Origin: Treponema sp.
GTDB taxonomy: Bacteria > Spirochaetota > Spirochaetia > Treponematales > Breznakiellaceae
DNA: 6,539 nucleotides
NCBI GenBank assembly: GCA_031259515.1
Contig: JAIRLK010000152.1
Span: 1 to 6,539, forward strand
Reading direction: 5' to 3'
The first letter of the stretch is position 1. Every line of letters begins with the position of its first letter. Positions 1 to 6,539 of the stretch are shown here, piece by piece. The translations under genes were made by a program, and so were the position numbers. The notes below the pieces were generated by a model. That model was not told the DNA's origin and ran no database searches. It was given only the letters and a program-made list of their open reading frames with translations.

Positions 1-432
1 ATGGGAAATAAGCGGCCCCCAGTCCGTACCCGAGTCAAAGGCGATAACCGGGATACCGGCGGCTTGCGCCTTGTCCAGGGTAGCCTTGATGCCGTCGGGA
101 GAAACAGGATCGATGAAAATAAGATCGTATTTCTGGGTTATGAAATCCTCAACCTGTTTCTGCTGAATTTCAGCGTTCAGATCGCCATCCTGAATGTTCA
201 TTTCAGCAACCCCGTACTCTTTCCCTATCCGGATAAAATCGTCGTAGACGCCCTTGCACCACTCATCGTATAACGTGATGTGGGCTACGCCGATCCGTTT
301 GCCGGCCAGGGGGCTGTTGGCAATTACCTGAGTAGGCTCACTGCTCCCCTGTTTGCCGCCGCCGGCAAAAACACTTCCCGGTATTGCTAACAATACCAGG
401 AATACACACAAAAACCACTTTGCATGTTTCAT
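1..432 (-). CDS. Periplasmic sugar-binding protein of an ABC importer (3' end outside window)
   Basis: This is the first 144 codons of a solute-binding protein; the gene runs off the left edge, so less than half is visible. It would capture a sugar outside the inner membrane and deliver it to the adjacent permease. Residues 1-23 form an export signal: Lys at 2 and 5, a hydrophobic core from 6 to 18, then VFA at 21-23, a good signal peptidase I site, followed by GGG. The only early Cys (9) lies inside the hydrophobic core, so a lipoprotein is unlikely. The mature part begins KRIGVAHI (45-52), has QQKQVEDFITQKYDLIFIDP (89-108) and AGIPVIAFDSG (125-135), the usual first domain of the Peripla_BP_4 (RbsB/MglB-like) family. 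The ATG is preceded by AGGAGG at six bases. It lies 51 bases after the ATPase gene on the same strand. The substrate is unknown. The GGG stretch after the signal recalls spirochaetal binding proteins (recollection, not checked). Confidence 0.88.
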   Translation of the reverse strand, partial: MKHAKWFLCVFLVLLAIPGSVFAGGGKQGSSEPTQVIANSPLAGKRIGVAHITLYDEWCKGVYDDFIRIGKEYGVAEMNIQDGDLNAEIQQKQVEDFITQKYDLIFIDPVSPDGIKATLDKAQAAGIPVIAFDSGTDWGPLISH

Positions 433-438
433 TTTAAT

Positions 439-444
439 CCTCCT
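439..444 (-). promoter_or_regulatory. Strong Shine-Dalgarno site of the binding-protein gene
   Basis: On the minus strand this reads AGGAGG, six bases before the ATG at 432. It is the best match to the anti-SD sequence in the window and fits the higher protein output usually needed for a binding protein than for its permease and ATPase. Confidence 0.75.
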
Positions 445-454
445 GCGTTATTTT

Positions 455-474
455 TAATGAGATTACTCTCATTA
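455..474 (-). repeat. Perfect hairpin between ATPase and binding-protein genes
   Basis: An 8-bp perfect inverted repeat (455-462 with 467-474) around a 4-base loop sits in the 51-base gap. In the transcribed direction it is TAATGAGA, GTAA, TCTCATTA. It is followed by an A-rich stretch, not a U-run, so it is not a classical terminator. It lies 10 bases upstream of the strong ribosome site. Known roles of such hairpins in transporter operons are mRNA stabilisation, processing or protein binding; which applies here is not decidable from sequence. Confidence 0.5.
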
Positions 475-483
475 TTGCCTTTA

Positions 484-1962
484 CTAAACACAAAGGGCCA
501 TAATCGCTTCCTGCGTGGCTTCTTCTCTCTTAAGCTCGCCCACAATTTTCCCTTCGTGCATAACCATAATCCGGTCGCTCATGCCAAGTATTTCAGGAAG
601 TTCCGAGGAGATCATAACAACCGCTTTGCCCTGCTTTATCATCTCATTCATCAGCATATAGATTTCGACCTTTGCCCCTACGTCGACACCCCTGGTCGGC
701 TCGTCCATAAAAATAATATCGCTGTTTTGCATAAGCCACTTGGCAATAACGACTTTCTGCTGGTTTCCTCCGGAAAGGTACTGGGCCTGAGTATCCGGAG
801 ATGGGGCGGCGATCCTGAGTTTCTCCACATATTCCCCGCTGTACTTTTCCTCCAGGGCCGGGCGTACGATTCCGCCCGTAATTATCCGGCTCATGTTTAC
901 CATTACGATGTTTTCCTTTACCGAAAGTATCTGAACCAGCCCCTGCGACTTTCGGTCCTCCGGTACCAGGCCAAGACCGTTCCTGATGGACTGTTTGAAA
1001 CTACTCCCGGTAATATCCCGGCCTTTCAGGATTACGCTGCCCGAATCGATCCTATCGATCCCCAGGACAGCCCTGGCTGTCTCCGTGCGGCCGGAACCAA
1101 CCAGCCCGGCAAAGCCGAGAATCTCACCCCTGCGCACGGAAAAGCTGATATCCTCCAAAACGCCTTTACGGTTGAGTTTTTTAACTTCAAGCAACGTTTC
1201 ACCGGCGGCTATCCGCTCTTTCGGGTATTCATTAACCAGTTCCCGTCCAACCATCATGGAGATGAGTTTTTTCCTGTCAAGCTGGACGGTAGGTACCGTT
1301 CCCACATGCCTGCCGTCCCGCAGCACGGTAACTGTACCGGTAAGATTAAATACTTCTTCCAGGCGGTGGGAAATATAAATAACGGTCATTCCGCTCTTGT
1401 TCAGTTTCCGGATAATGTTGAACATGATTTCCTGTTCTTTTACCGTAAGTGTCGCGGAAGGTTCATCCATGATTAGTATACCGGCGTTAATATTTATGGC
1501 CTTACAGATTTCTACTATCTGTTTTTTGGCCACCGGCAGGTTACTGACGATTTCATCAACATCGATGTTGATGCCCAGCTCTTCAAGCATTTCCCGGGCT
1601 TTCCGCCGCATGGCCTTCCAGTCCACAAAACCATTTTTATACAACAGGCGTCCCAGGAAAATATTTTCCGTAACCGTAAGCGGTTCCGAAAGCTTGAATT
1701 CCTGATGAACTACGCTGATCCCCGCAAGCTGAGCCTCGTGTGGTGTTTTAAACTGTACCGGCCGGCCATTCAGAATGATGTTTCCCGATTCCGCCGTATA
1801 GATACCCGCCAATATTTTGATCAAGGTGCTTTTTCCGGCGCCGTTTTCCCCGACCAGCCCGTGTACCGTTCCCCGGGCAATGCCGAAATTGACATCATCA
1901 AGGGCCTTTACGCCGGGAAAGCTAATCGATATTTTGTCTATCTTTAAAATAATATCATCCAC
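484..1962 (-). CDS. Sugar ABC importer ATP-binding protein, RbsA/MglA/XylG type
   Basis: A complete 492-residue tandem ATPase, normal length for the CUT2 family, that powers sugar import at the inner face of the cytoplasmic membrane. Domain 1 has Walker A GENGAGKST (38-46), Q-loop Gln 87, a divergent signature around LPVAKKQ (142-148), Walker B ILIMDEP (162-168) and switch His 199. Domain 2 has the lysine-less Walker A typical of the family (GLVGSGRTE, 286-294), signature LSGGNQQK (396-403), Walker B IIFMDEPTRG (416-425) and SSE (452-454) in place of the switch histidine. The degenerate second site is normal for the family. The start codon is GTG, supported by AAGGAG eight bases upstream. The gene ends in tandem in-frame stops TAG TAA. 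It begins 23 bases after the permease stop and precedes the binding-protein gene, so all three probably share a transcript. The substrate (ribose, galactose, xylose or other) cannot be assigned, so no symbol is given. Confidence 0.95.
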   Translation of the reverse strand: MDDIILKIDKISISFPGVKALDDVNFGIARGTVHGLVGENGAGKSTLIKILAGIYTAESGNIILNGRPVQFKTPHEAQLAGISVVHQEFKLSEPLTVTENIFLGRLLYKNGFVDWKAMRRKAREMLEELGINIDVDEIVSNLPVAKKQIVEICKAININAGILIMDEPSATLTVKEQEIMFNIIRKLNKSGMTVIYISHRLEEVFNLTGTVTVLRDGRHVGTVPTVQLDRKKLISMMVGRELVNEYPKERIAAGETLLEVKKLNRKGVLEDISFSVRRGEILGFAGLVGSGRTETARAVLGIDRIDSGSVILKGRDITGSSFKQSIRNGLGLVPEDRKSQGLVQILSVKENIVMVNMSRIITGGIVRPALEEKYSGEYVEKLRIAAPSPDTQAQYLSGGNQQKVVIAKWLMQNSDIIFMDEPTRGVDVGAKVEIYMLMNEMIKQGKAVVMISSELPEILGMSDRIMVMHEGKIVGELKREEATQEAIMALCV

Positions 1963-1970
1963 CGCGGGCG

Positions 1971-1976
1971 CTCCTT
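1971..1976 (-). promoter_or_regulatory. Ribosome site that fixes the GTG start of the ATPase
   Basis: The minus strand reads AAGGAG here, eight bases before the GTG at 1962. No in-frame ATG is placed equally well, so this site decides the start of the ATP-binding protein. Confidence 0.7.
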
Positions 1977-1985
1977 CCTGGCTTA

Positions 1986-2990
1986 TTACCGTTTCCGGTT
2001 GCGAATAACATCTATTGCCACCGCACCGATCAAAACCAACCCCTTGAGTACAGGCTGTATAAAGGGATGAATATTGAGCATGGTCATGCCGTTAAAGAAC
2101 AGTGTCAGAAATATCGCTCCGAACAGGGCTTGAATGATTTTACCCTTGCCCCCGGCCAGGCTGACGCCGCCGATTACGCAGGAAATAATCGCGTCAAACT
2201 CGTACTGGTATCCGTTTGTTACCGCCGCGGAATCCAGCCGGGAAAGCAGGATAAGGCCGCCAAAAGCCGAAATCGCCCCCGCCATGGTAAACACGATCAA
2301 TTTATTTACCTTGACATTGATGCCGGAAAAGTACGCGGCTTCGGAACTGCCGCCTATGGCGTAAATATTACGTCCAAGCCGGGTGCGCCGTGATATAAAC
2401 TGAAACAGAATATACATCCCAACCATGATTACAACGCTGATGGGAATACCATAGGCCGCCCCGCCGATAAAGCCTCTTCCCAGCCATTCCATTGACCGGG
2501 GCATACCCGGTATAGGGGACGCGTTGGTTATGATTCGCGCCAGCCCCATGCAGATAAGCTGCATTCCCAGCGTTGCCACAAAGGCCGGTATTTTACAGAA
2601 GGCGATCAAGAATCCGTTACAGGCGCCCATAAGACAGCCGAAAGTCAGGGCGACCAGCGCGGCGACAATCGGAGCCGCGTCATGAAACTTCATCATCCAT
2701 GCGGCAAAAGCGCTGGTAAAACAGACAATCTGGCCCAGAGACAGATCAAAATCGGCGGTGAGGAGAATCATCGCCTGACCTATCGCCACAATTGCTATTG
2801 CCGAGGTTTGGAGTAAAATATTACGAATATTCCTAAAAGAAAGAAAATACTCCGATGCAAACGAATAGATAATGCCAAGAACTATTATCGCAACCACAAT
2901 TGCGTAATTTTTTGTAAATGTCGAAAAATCCTTCACAAAACCTATCCGCTTTGATTTTCCGGCTTCAGTTAATTCTGATTTTACAGCCAT
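1986..2990 (-). CDS. Sugar ABC importer permease, RbsC/AraH type
   Basis: A complete 334-residue integral membrane permease (BPD_transp_2 family) that forms the channel of the CUT2 importer. Hydrophobic segments are visible near residues 28-46, 58-78, 85-100, 106-131, 136-153, 183-200, 230-250, 266-280, 285-305 and 312-327, consistent with the 8-10 helices of this family. Family landmarks are AIGQAMILLTADFDLSLGQ (69-87), corresponding to the usual IDLSVG motif; NGFLIA and IPAFVATLGM (125-143); the cytoplasmic ATPase-contact loop RRTRLGRNIYAIGG (201-214); and IGGVSLAGGKG (273-283). The ATG start has GGGAG six bases upstream. The gene follows a 159-base gap carrying an inverted repeat and is the first gene of the transporter cluster, so transcription of the importer probably begins just upstream. 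The next gene, the ATPase, begins 23 bases after its stop. Substrate unknown. Confidence 0.94.
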   Translation of the reverse strand: MAVKSELTEAGKSKRIGFVKDFSTFTKNYAIVVAIIVLGIIYSFASEYFLSFRNIRNILLQTSAIAIVAIGQAMILLTADFDLSLGQIVCFTSAFAAWMMKFHDAAPIVAALVALTFGCLMGACNGFLIAFCKIPAFVATLGMQLICMGLARIITNASPIPGMPRSMEWLGRGFIGGAAYGIPISVVIMVGMYILFQFISRRTRLGRNIYAIGGSSEAAYFSGINVKVNKLIVFTMAGAISAFGGLILLSRLDSAAVTNGYQYEFDAIISCVIGGVSLAGGKGKIIQALFGAIFLTLFFNGMTMLNIHPFIQPVLKGLVLIGAVAIDVIRNRKR

Positions 2991-3065
2991 GCTTTACTCC
3001 CGCATCGTAATCTATTAGGGTATTTGTCCCGTCCCCCGGTGATTTATCCGGTATTGTATCCGATA

Positions 3066-3094
3066 TTTTTGTCAGGGGGATTTCCTGACAAAAA
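3066..3094. promoter_or_regulatory. 11-bp inverted repeat, candidate operator upstream of the transporter genes
   Basis: TTTTTGTCAGG (3066-3076) and its exact complement CCTGACAAAAA (3084-3094) flank a 7-base spacer. The symmetric site ends 76 bases before the permease ATG. It has T on the left and A on the right on both strands, the reverse of an intrinsic terminator, so a protein-binding site is the better reading. Half-site centres are 18 bases apart, nearly two helical turns, as expected for a dimeric regulator. A TACAAT box (minus strand, 3058-3053) lies 7 bases downstream and could be a -10 element, but no convincing -35 is present at normal spacing. No regulator gene is in the window. 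Confidence 0.45.
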
Positions 3095-3118
3095 ATTTCG
3101 CAGTATTAAGGGAACTGC
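3090..3118 (-). terminator. Weak terminator-like hairpin after the sugar-enzyme genes
   Basis: In the transcribed direction GCAGT (3118-3114) pairs with ACTGC (3104-3100) around a 9-base loop, then GAAA and six T residues follow (3095-3090). The stem is only 5 bp and the T-run starts four bases late, so termination would be inefficient at best. Its T-run is also one arm of the neighbouring inverted repeat. Confidence 0.22.
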
Positions 3119-3127
3119 TAAAAATTT

Positions 3128-3146
3128 AAGTTTTTAGAAGTTTTTA
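3128..3146. repeat. Tandem 9-base direct repeat AAGTTTTTA
   Basis: AAGTTTTTA occurs at 3128-3136 and again at 3138-3146 with a single base between, a 10-base period of one helical turn. It lies in AT-rich DNA just beyond the end of the broken oxidoreductase gene. It may be a regulator half-site pair or chance in AT-rich sequence. Confidence 0.3.
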
Positions 3147-3149
3147 CCC

Positions 3150-3472
3150 TTAATTGACATCCGCCTCCAGCGGGCCCGCCAGATCCTTTATGAAAAAGAG
3201 TTTGCCGGGCAGGGTTGGCATAAAGCTCGCGGGGACCCATATATCGGGCCCGTAGCCAGGCATTGCCTGAAGCATCACCGCTGGCGTTCAAGTGGTAGTA
3301 CACGTTCTCCGATGGAAAATACCACATCCCATCCAGGGGCATAAGTATCCCTCCGTCCAATAACTCAGTACGGCTCCAGCGTCCCATACCCCATGTTAGC
3401 AATTTCCCTTAAATGTAAAATTGCTGCGCCGAACCACCCCAGGCCAATTACGCCGACTCTGACTTTTTCCAC
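3150..3472 (-). pseudogene. Broken remnant of a Gfo/Idh/MocA-type oxidoreductase
   Basis: The reading starts at GTG 3472 with AGGAG six bases upstream; that site overlaps the stop of the SDR gene. It gives 35 residues: VEKVRVGVIGLGWFG is a clear NAD-binding N-terminus (GLGWFG, residues 10-15, fits GxGxxG), and the frame then meets TGA at 3367-3365. Family members are usually 330-400 residues, so this cannot be functional as read. Downstream the frame with coding-like third positions moves. A middle stretch reads best in the frame containing WYFPSENVYYHLN. A last stretch (3287-3150, 45 codons, ending EADVN then TAA) reads cleanly in a third frame. I do not recognise the last two stretches, so they may be the Gfo C-terminus after an internal deletion or a different gene. 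A 94-codon frame (3402-3118) spans part of this, but it crosses the frame change and lacks a ribosome site. Assembly error is an alternative to real decay. Confidence 0.55.
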
Positions 3473-3481
3473 GTCGTTCTC

Positions 3482-4483
3482 CTACCCGATATATTTTGGA
3501 TCTATCCGCTTTTTGCCCGCCTTGCGGAAGGCAATGGCGTCGTCGACGATTTTGAAAATATCGTAAACCGGGTTATACCCCAGCACCGACCGTGAAAAGG
3601 AAATATCATGCCGGAAGTCGTTGAACTCCGGCACTTTGAAACGTAGTACCGGAATGTCTAACTTTTTGGAGATGTACTCCGAAAGCACATCGTAGGCAAA
3701 CGGCGCCGGAGCGGCGATGGGGAAAGCCTTGCCTATAGCCGCCTTGTTCCCAACGGCAAGCAGGATCGCGCTGACTACATCGGGAAGTCCCACAACATGC
3801 CGCATGCCAGGCATGCCGTCAAGGTGATCCATGCGGCAAGCCGCGTCAAGGCCCTCGGCGACAAACTTTTTCTGTTCCGGCGTCTCGGCTATCTCTTTCC
3901 AGATCGGTACCCCGAACCGGGGCCCCTTGAGCGTGGCATGGGCGAGAATATCGTCCTGACCCATTACCCAGGAAAAGCGCAGTACCGTAATTGCGAGGCC
4001 CCGTTGAATCCGTATTTGCTCGCAGAGGGTTTCTTCCAGAACTTTCGACAGGGAGTAGTAGCCCGGATACCCGGCATGGGGAAAATTCTCGTCAATGGGG
4101 AAAGGCCGCGGGTAATAGTAAATACCTGCCCGGGCATCTGAACCGGCCTGGATAAACTGCTGAATATGGCCGCACTGCCAGGCCTCGTCCAGAAGGTAAA
4201 AAGTCCCGGCCACATTGGACTCAAGAAAAAGATCCCGGTTCTCCTTGCAGTTTGCCAAGTGGATTACCGCGTCCATGTCCTTAAGCATCCGATGCGCCAG
4301 AGTCTTGTCCCTCAAGTCGCCGTCGATGATCTCTTGCACTCCGGGGCAATTTATCTCTTCATTATCAAAGCGCAAGGCCCGCACTTTGTAGCCCGCTTTC
4401 ACCAGCTCCGGTAAAAGGGCACCGCCCACTTTGCCGCTCCCACCGGTGAGAAAAATATTCTTAATCGGCAGTTCTTTACTCAT
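3482..4483 (-). CDS. Extended SDR NAD-dependent epimerase/dehydratase-family sugar enzyme
   Basis: A complete 333-residue cytoplasmic oxidoreductase of the extended short-chain dehydrogenase group (GalE-like epimerases and uronate or sugar dehydrogenases). The N-terminal Rossmann fold shows GGSGKVG (14-20, GxxGxxG), GDL (55-57) for adenine contact and AVIHLAN (72-78). The catalytic set is Ser 115 (QAGSD) and YSLSK with Tyr 143 and Lys 147. The variable C-terminal half (about 170-320) binds the substrate and gives no clear specificity; it contains an insertion-like stretch near 195-228. The ATG has AAGGAG six bases upstream, overlapping the stop of the mutarotase gene, and the intergenic gap is only 10 bases, implying translational coupling. 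Beside a sugar kinase and a mutarotase, a role in sugar or nucleotide-sugar epimerisation or oxidation is likely. Calling it UDP-glucose 4-epimerase would go beyond the evidence. Confidence 0.88.
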   Translation of the reverse strand: MSKELPIKNIFLTGGSGKVGGALLPELVKAGYKVRALRFDNEEINCPGVQEIIDGDLRDKTLAHRMLKDMDAVIHLANCKENRDLFLESNVAGTFYLLDEAWQCGHIQQFIQAGSDARAGIYYYPRPFPIDENFPHAGYPGYYSLSKVLEETLCEQIRIQRGLAITVLRFSWVMGQDDILAHATLKGPRFGVPIWKEIAETPEQKKFVAEGLDAACRMDHLDGMPGMRHVVGLPDVVSAILLAVGNKAAIGKAFPIAAPAPFAYDVLSEYISKKLDIPVLRFKVPEFNDFRHDISFSRSVLGYNPVYDIFKIVDDAIAFRKAGKKRIDPKYIG

Positions 4484-4493
4484 GGCACACTCC

Positions 4494-5475
4494 TTATATA
4501 TTCGTTAATCGGACTCCGATAGTATTGCTGCAACTCCAGTTTTTCCGCGGTGGAACGATTCTTACACCAAAACTTTCCGGGTCTGACAACTTCATGGCGT
4601 TGCTTAGCTGGGACTGGGGCTCAACAGCGATGAAATCCTTTTTCCCCTCGTTGTTCCATATTATCCAGTAGCGGTTTGCCACGTCAGGCTTGTAGAAAAC
4701 CTCCCGGTCCGCCGCAAGGTCCCGGATAATCGCTTCTTTGTTTCCCGGCTTCGCGGTAAAAAGCGCGTCGATACCCTGTTCCAAAGGCGGCGCCCCTTCT
4801 CCGGCAATTCGGGATTCAAATTCGTCCAGGGGAATTGTTTCGCCAGTAGGCAGCCGTGTTACCGGATCGTCAATGCAGTGCGCTTCCAGCGGCACAAGAA
4901 GGCGGATATTATCTTTTGATCCGCCGGGGCGGAAAGGGACCTTAAACGCTGTGTGATACGCAAGCCCTGCCAGTAATTTATGGCTGCTAAAATTCTCCAT
5001 AGTAAAACAGTGTTCCAGGCCTTTCGCGGTAAGGCATATCTCCAGCGTGAAAACCACATCAAGGGGGAAATACTTTCGCAAGTCTTTATCAACGCGGGTA
5101 TCTAGTTTCATTTGGACCAAAGCGCCTTCATTATCGGCACGGTACACTATGACTGGCCAAGGACGGTTATGCAGTACACCATGAATATGGAGACCACCGT
5201 TCCGGTTCACCGGAAATTCATACCGGACCCCGTCCCATTCATAAAAAGCGCCGCTTATTCGATTTGGCGGGAAAAGAACCGGCACACCCCAGGCGAAGGG
5301 ATCGTCCAGCAGGGCTTTTGCCGAGTGAGGTGTCCGTAAAATCGTAAAAGTTTCTTTACCAGTATCGTATTCAAGGTTGATAACATTAGCGCCCAGCGAA
5401 GGCACAACAAGCGCCCGGTAACTAAAAGCCCGGAGATCAAAAGCTTCGCATCCGTCCCAAAGCGTCTTTCTGCAT

Positions 5476-5486
<11 letters not shown>
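4494..5486 (-). CDS. Aldose 1-epimerase (mutarotase)-like protein
   Basis: A 330-residue protein of the galactose mutarotase-like beta-sandwich superfamily, which interconverts alpha and beta anomers of free aldoses in the cytoplasm. Numbering below is from the GTG at 5492, two codons upstream. Candidate active-site residues are Arg 78 in PPNRISG, His 104 in LHIHG, His 180 in AYHTAF, Asp 242 in GIDALF and Glu 291 in VEPQSQLSNAM, matching the Arg, two His, Asp and Glu pattern of GalM. A longer frame begins at GTG 5492, but GGGAG would sit one base before it; the GTG at 5486 has GGGAG seven bases upstream and is the better start. The start overlaps the kinase stop by 11 bases, so the two are translationally coupled. 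The motifs differ enough from classical GalM that it may act on another sugar or on a sugar phosphate like the YeaD branch. Family confidence is high, substrate unknown. Confidence 0.87.

Positions 5487-6539
<1,053 letters not shown>

Noticed and set aside
424..1476. A 350-codon open frame on the plus strand
   Set aside because: It lies wholly opposite the ATPase and binding-protein start, its translation shows no domain, and the opposite strand carries all family motifs of a sugar ABC ATPase. It is a shadow frame.
3053..3058. A full sigma-70 promoter using TACAAT as -10
   Set aside because: The nearest -35-like hexamers (CTGACA and TTGTCA) are 11 and 27 bases away; neither spacing is acceptable, so only a possible -10 is mentioned.
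3066..3094. The inverted repeat as an intrinsic terminator
   Set aside because: On either strand the stem begins with T and ends with A, so no U-run follows the stem.
3118..3402. A 94-codon minus-strand frame as an intact small gene
   Set aside because: It has no ribosome site, starts inside the oxidoreductase remnant, ends in low-complexity residues from AT-rich DNA, and the better coding signal moves to another frame in its second half.

Overview
The window is a carbohydrate uptake and processing locus. All recognisable genes lie on the minus strand, so transcription runs from the right end to the left end. Roughly balanced base composition, strong AGGAG-type ribosome sites, frequent GTG starts and a binding protein whose export signal ends in VFA followed by GGG suggest a spirochaete, perhaps a gut Treponema of moderate GC. 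That assignment is an inference from style, not a proof.

Right part (5476-3482), in order of transcription: a kinase of the APH/choline-kinase fold resembling N-acetylhexosamine 1-kinase (NahK), cut off at its N-terminus by the window end; an aldose 1-epimerase-like mutarotase overlapping the kinase stop; and an extended SDR NAD-dependent epimerase/dehydrogenase starting 10 bases later. The overlap and the ribosome sites embedded in upstream stop codons indicate one translationally coupled operon. A remnant of a Gfo/Idh/MocA oxidoreductase follows (3472-3150). It keeps its ribosome site and the NAD-binding N-terminus but is broken by a stop and frame changes.

Middle gap (3149-2991): 159 bases without a gene, holding a weak terminator-like hairpin, a 9-base direct repeat with a 10-base period, and an 11-base inverted repeat (3066-3094) that looks more like an operator than a terminator. 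This is the probable control region of the left part.

Left part (2990-1): a complete RbsC-type permease, a complete RbsA/MglA-type double ATPase and the first 144 codons of a periplasmic sugar-binding protein. Together they form a CUT2-type sugar ABC importer in the order permease-ATPase-binding protein. A perfect 8-bp hairpin sits just before the binding-protein gene.

Working model (inference): the importer brings in a monosaccharide or its derivative; the mutarotase interconverts anomers, the kinase phosphorylates C1, and the SDR enzyme epimerises or oxidises the sugar or its nucleotide form. The substrate cannot be read from the sequence. The last 46 bases (6494-6539) are a pure G run that interrupts the kinase coding sequence and is almost certainly a sequencing or assembly artefact. 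I see no CRISPR array, insertion sequence, tRNA, rRNA or new defence-like system here.
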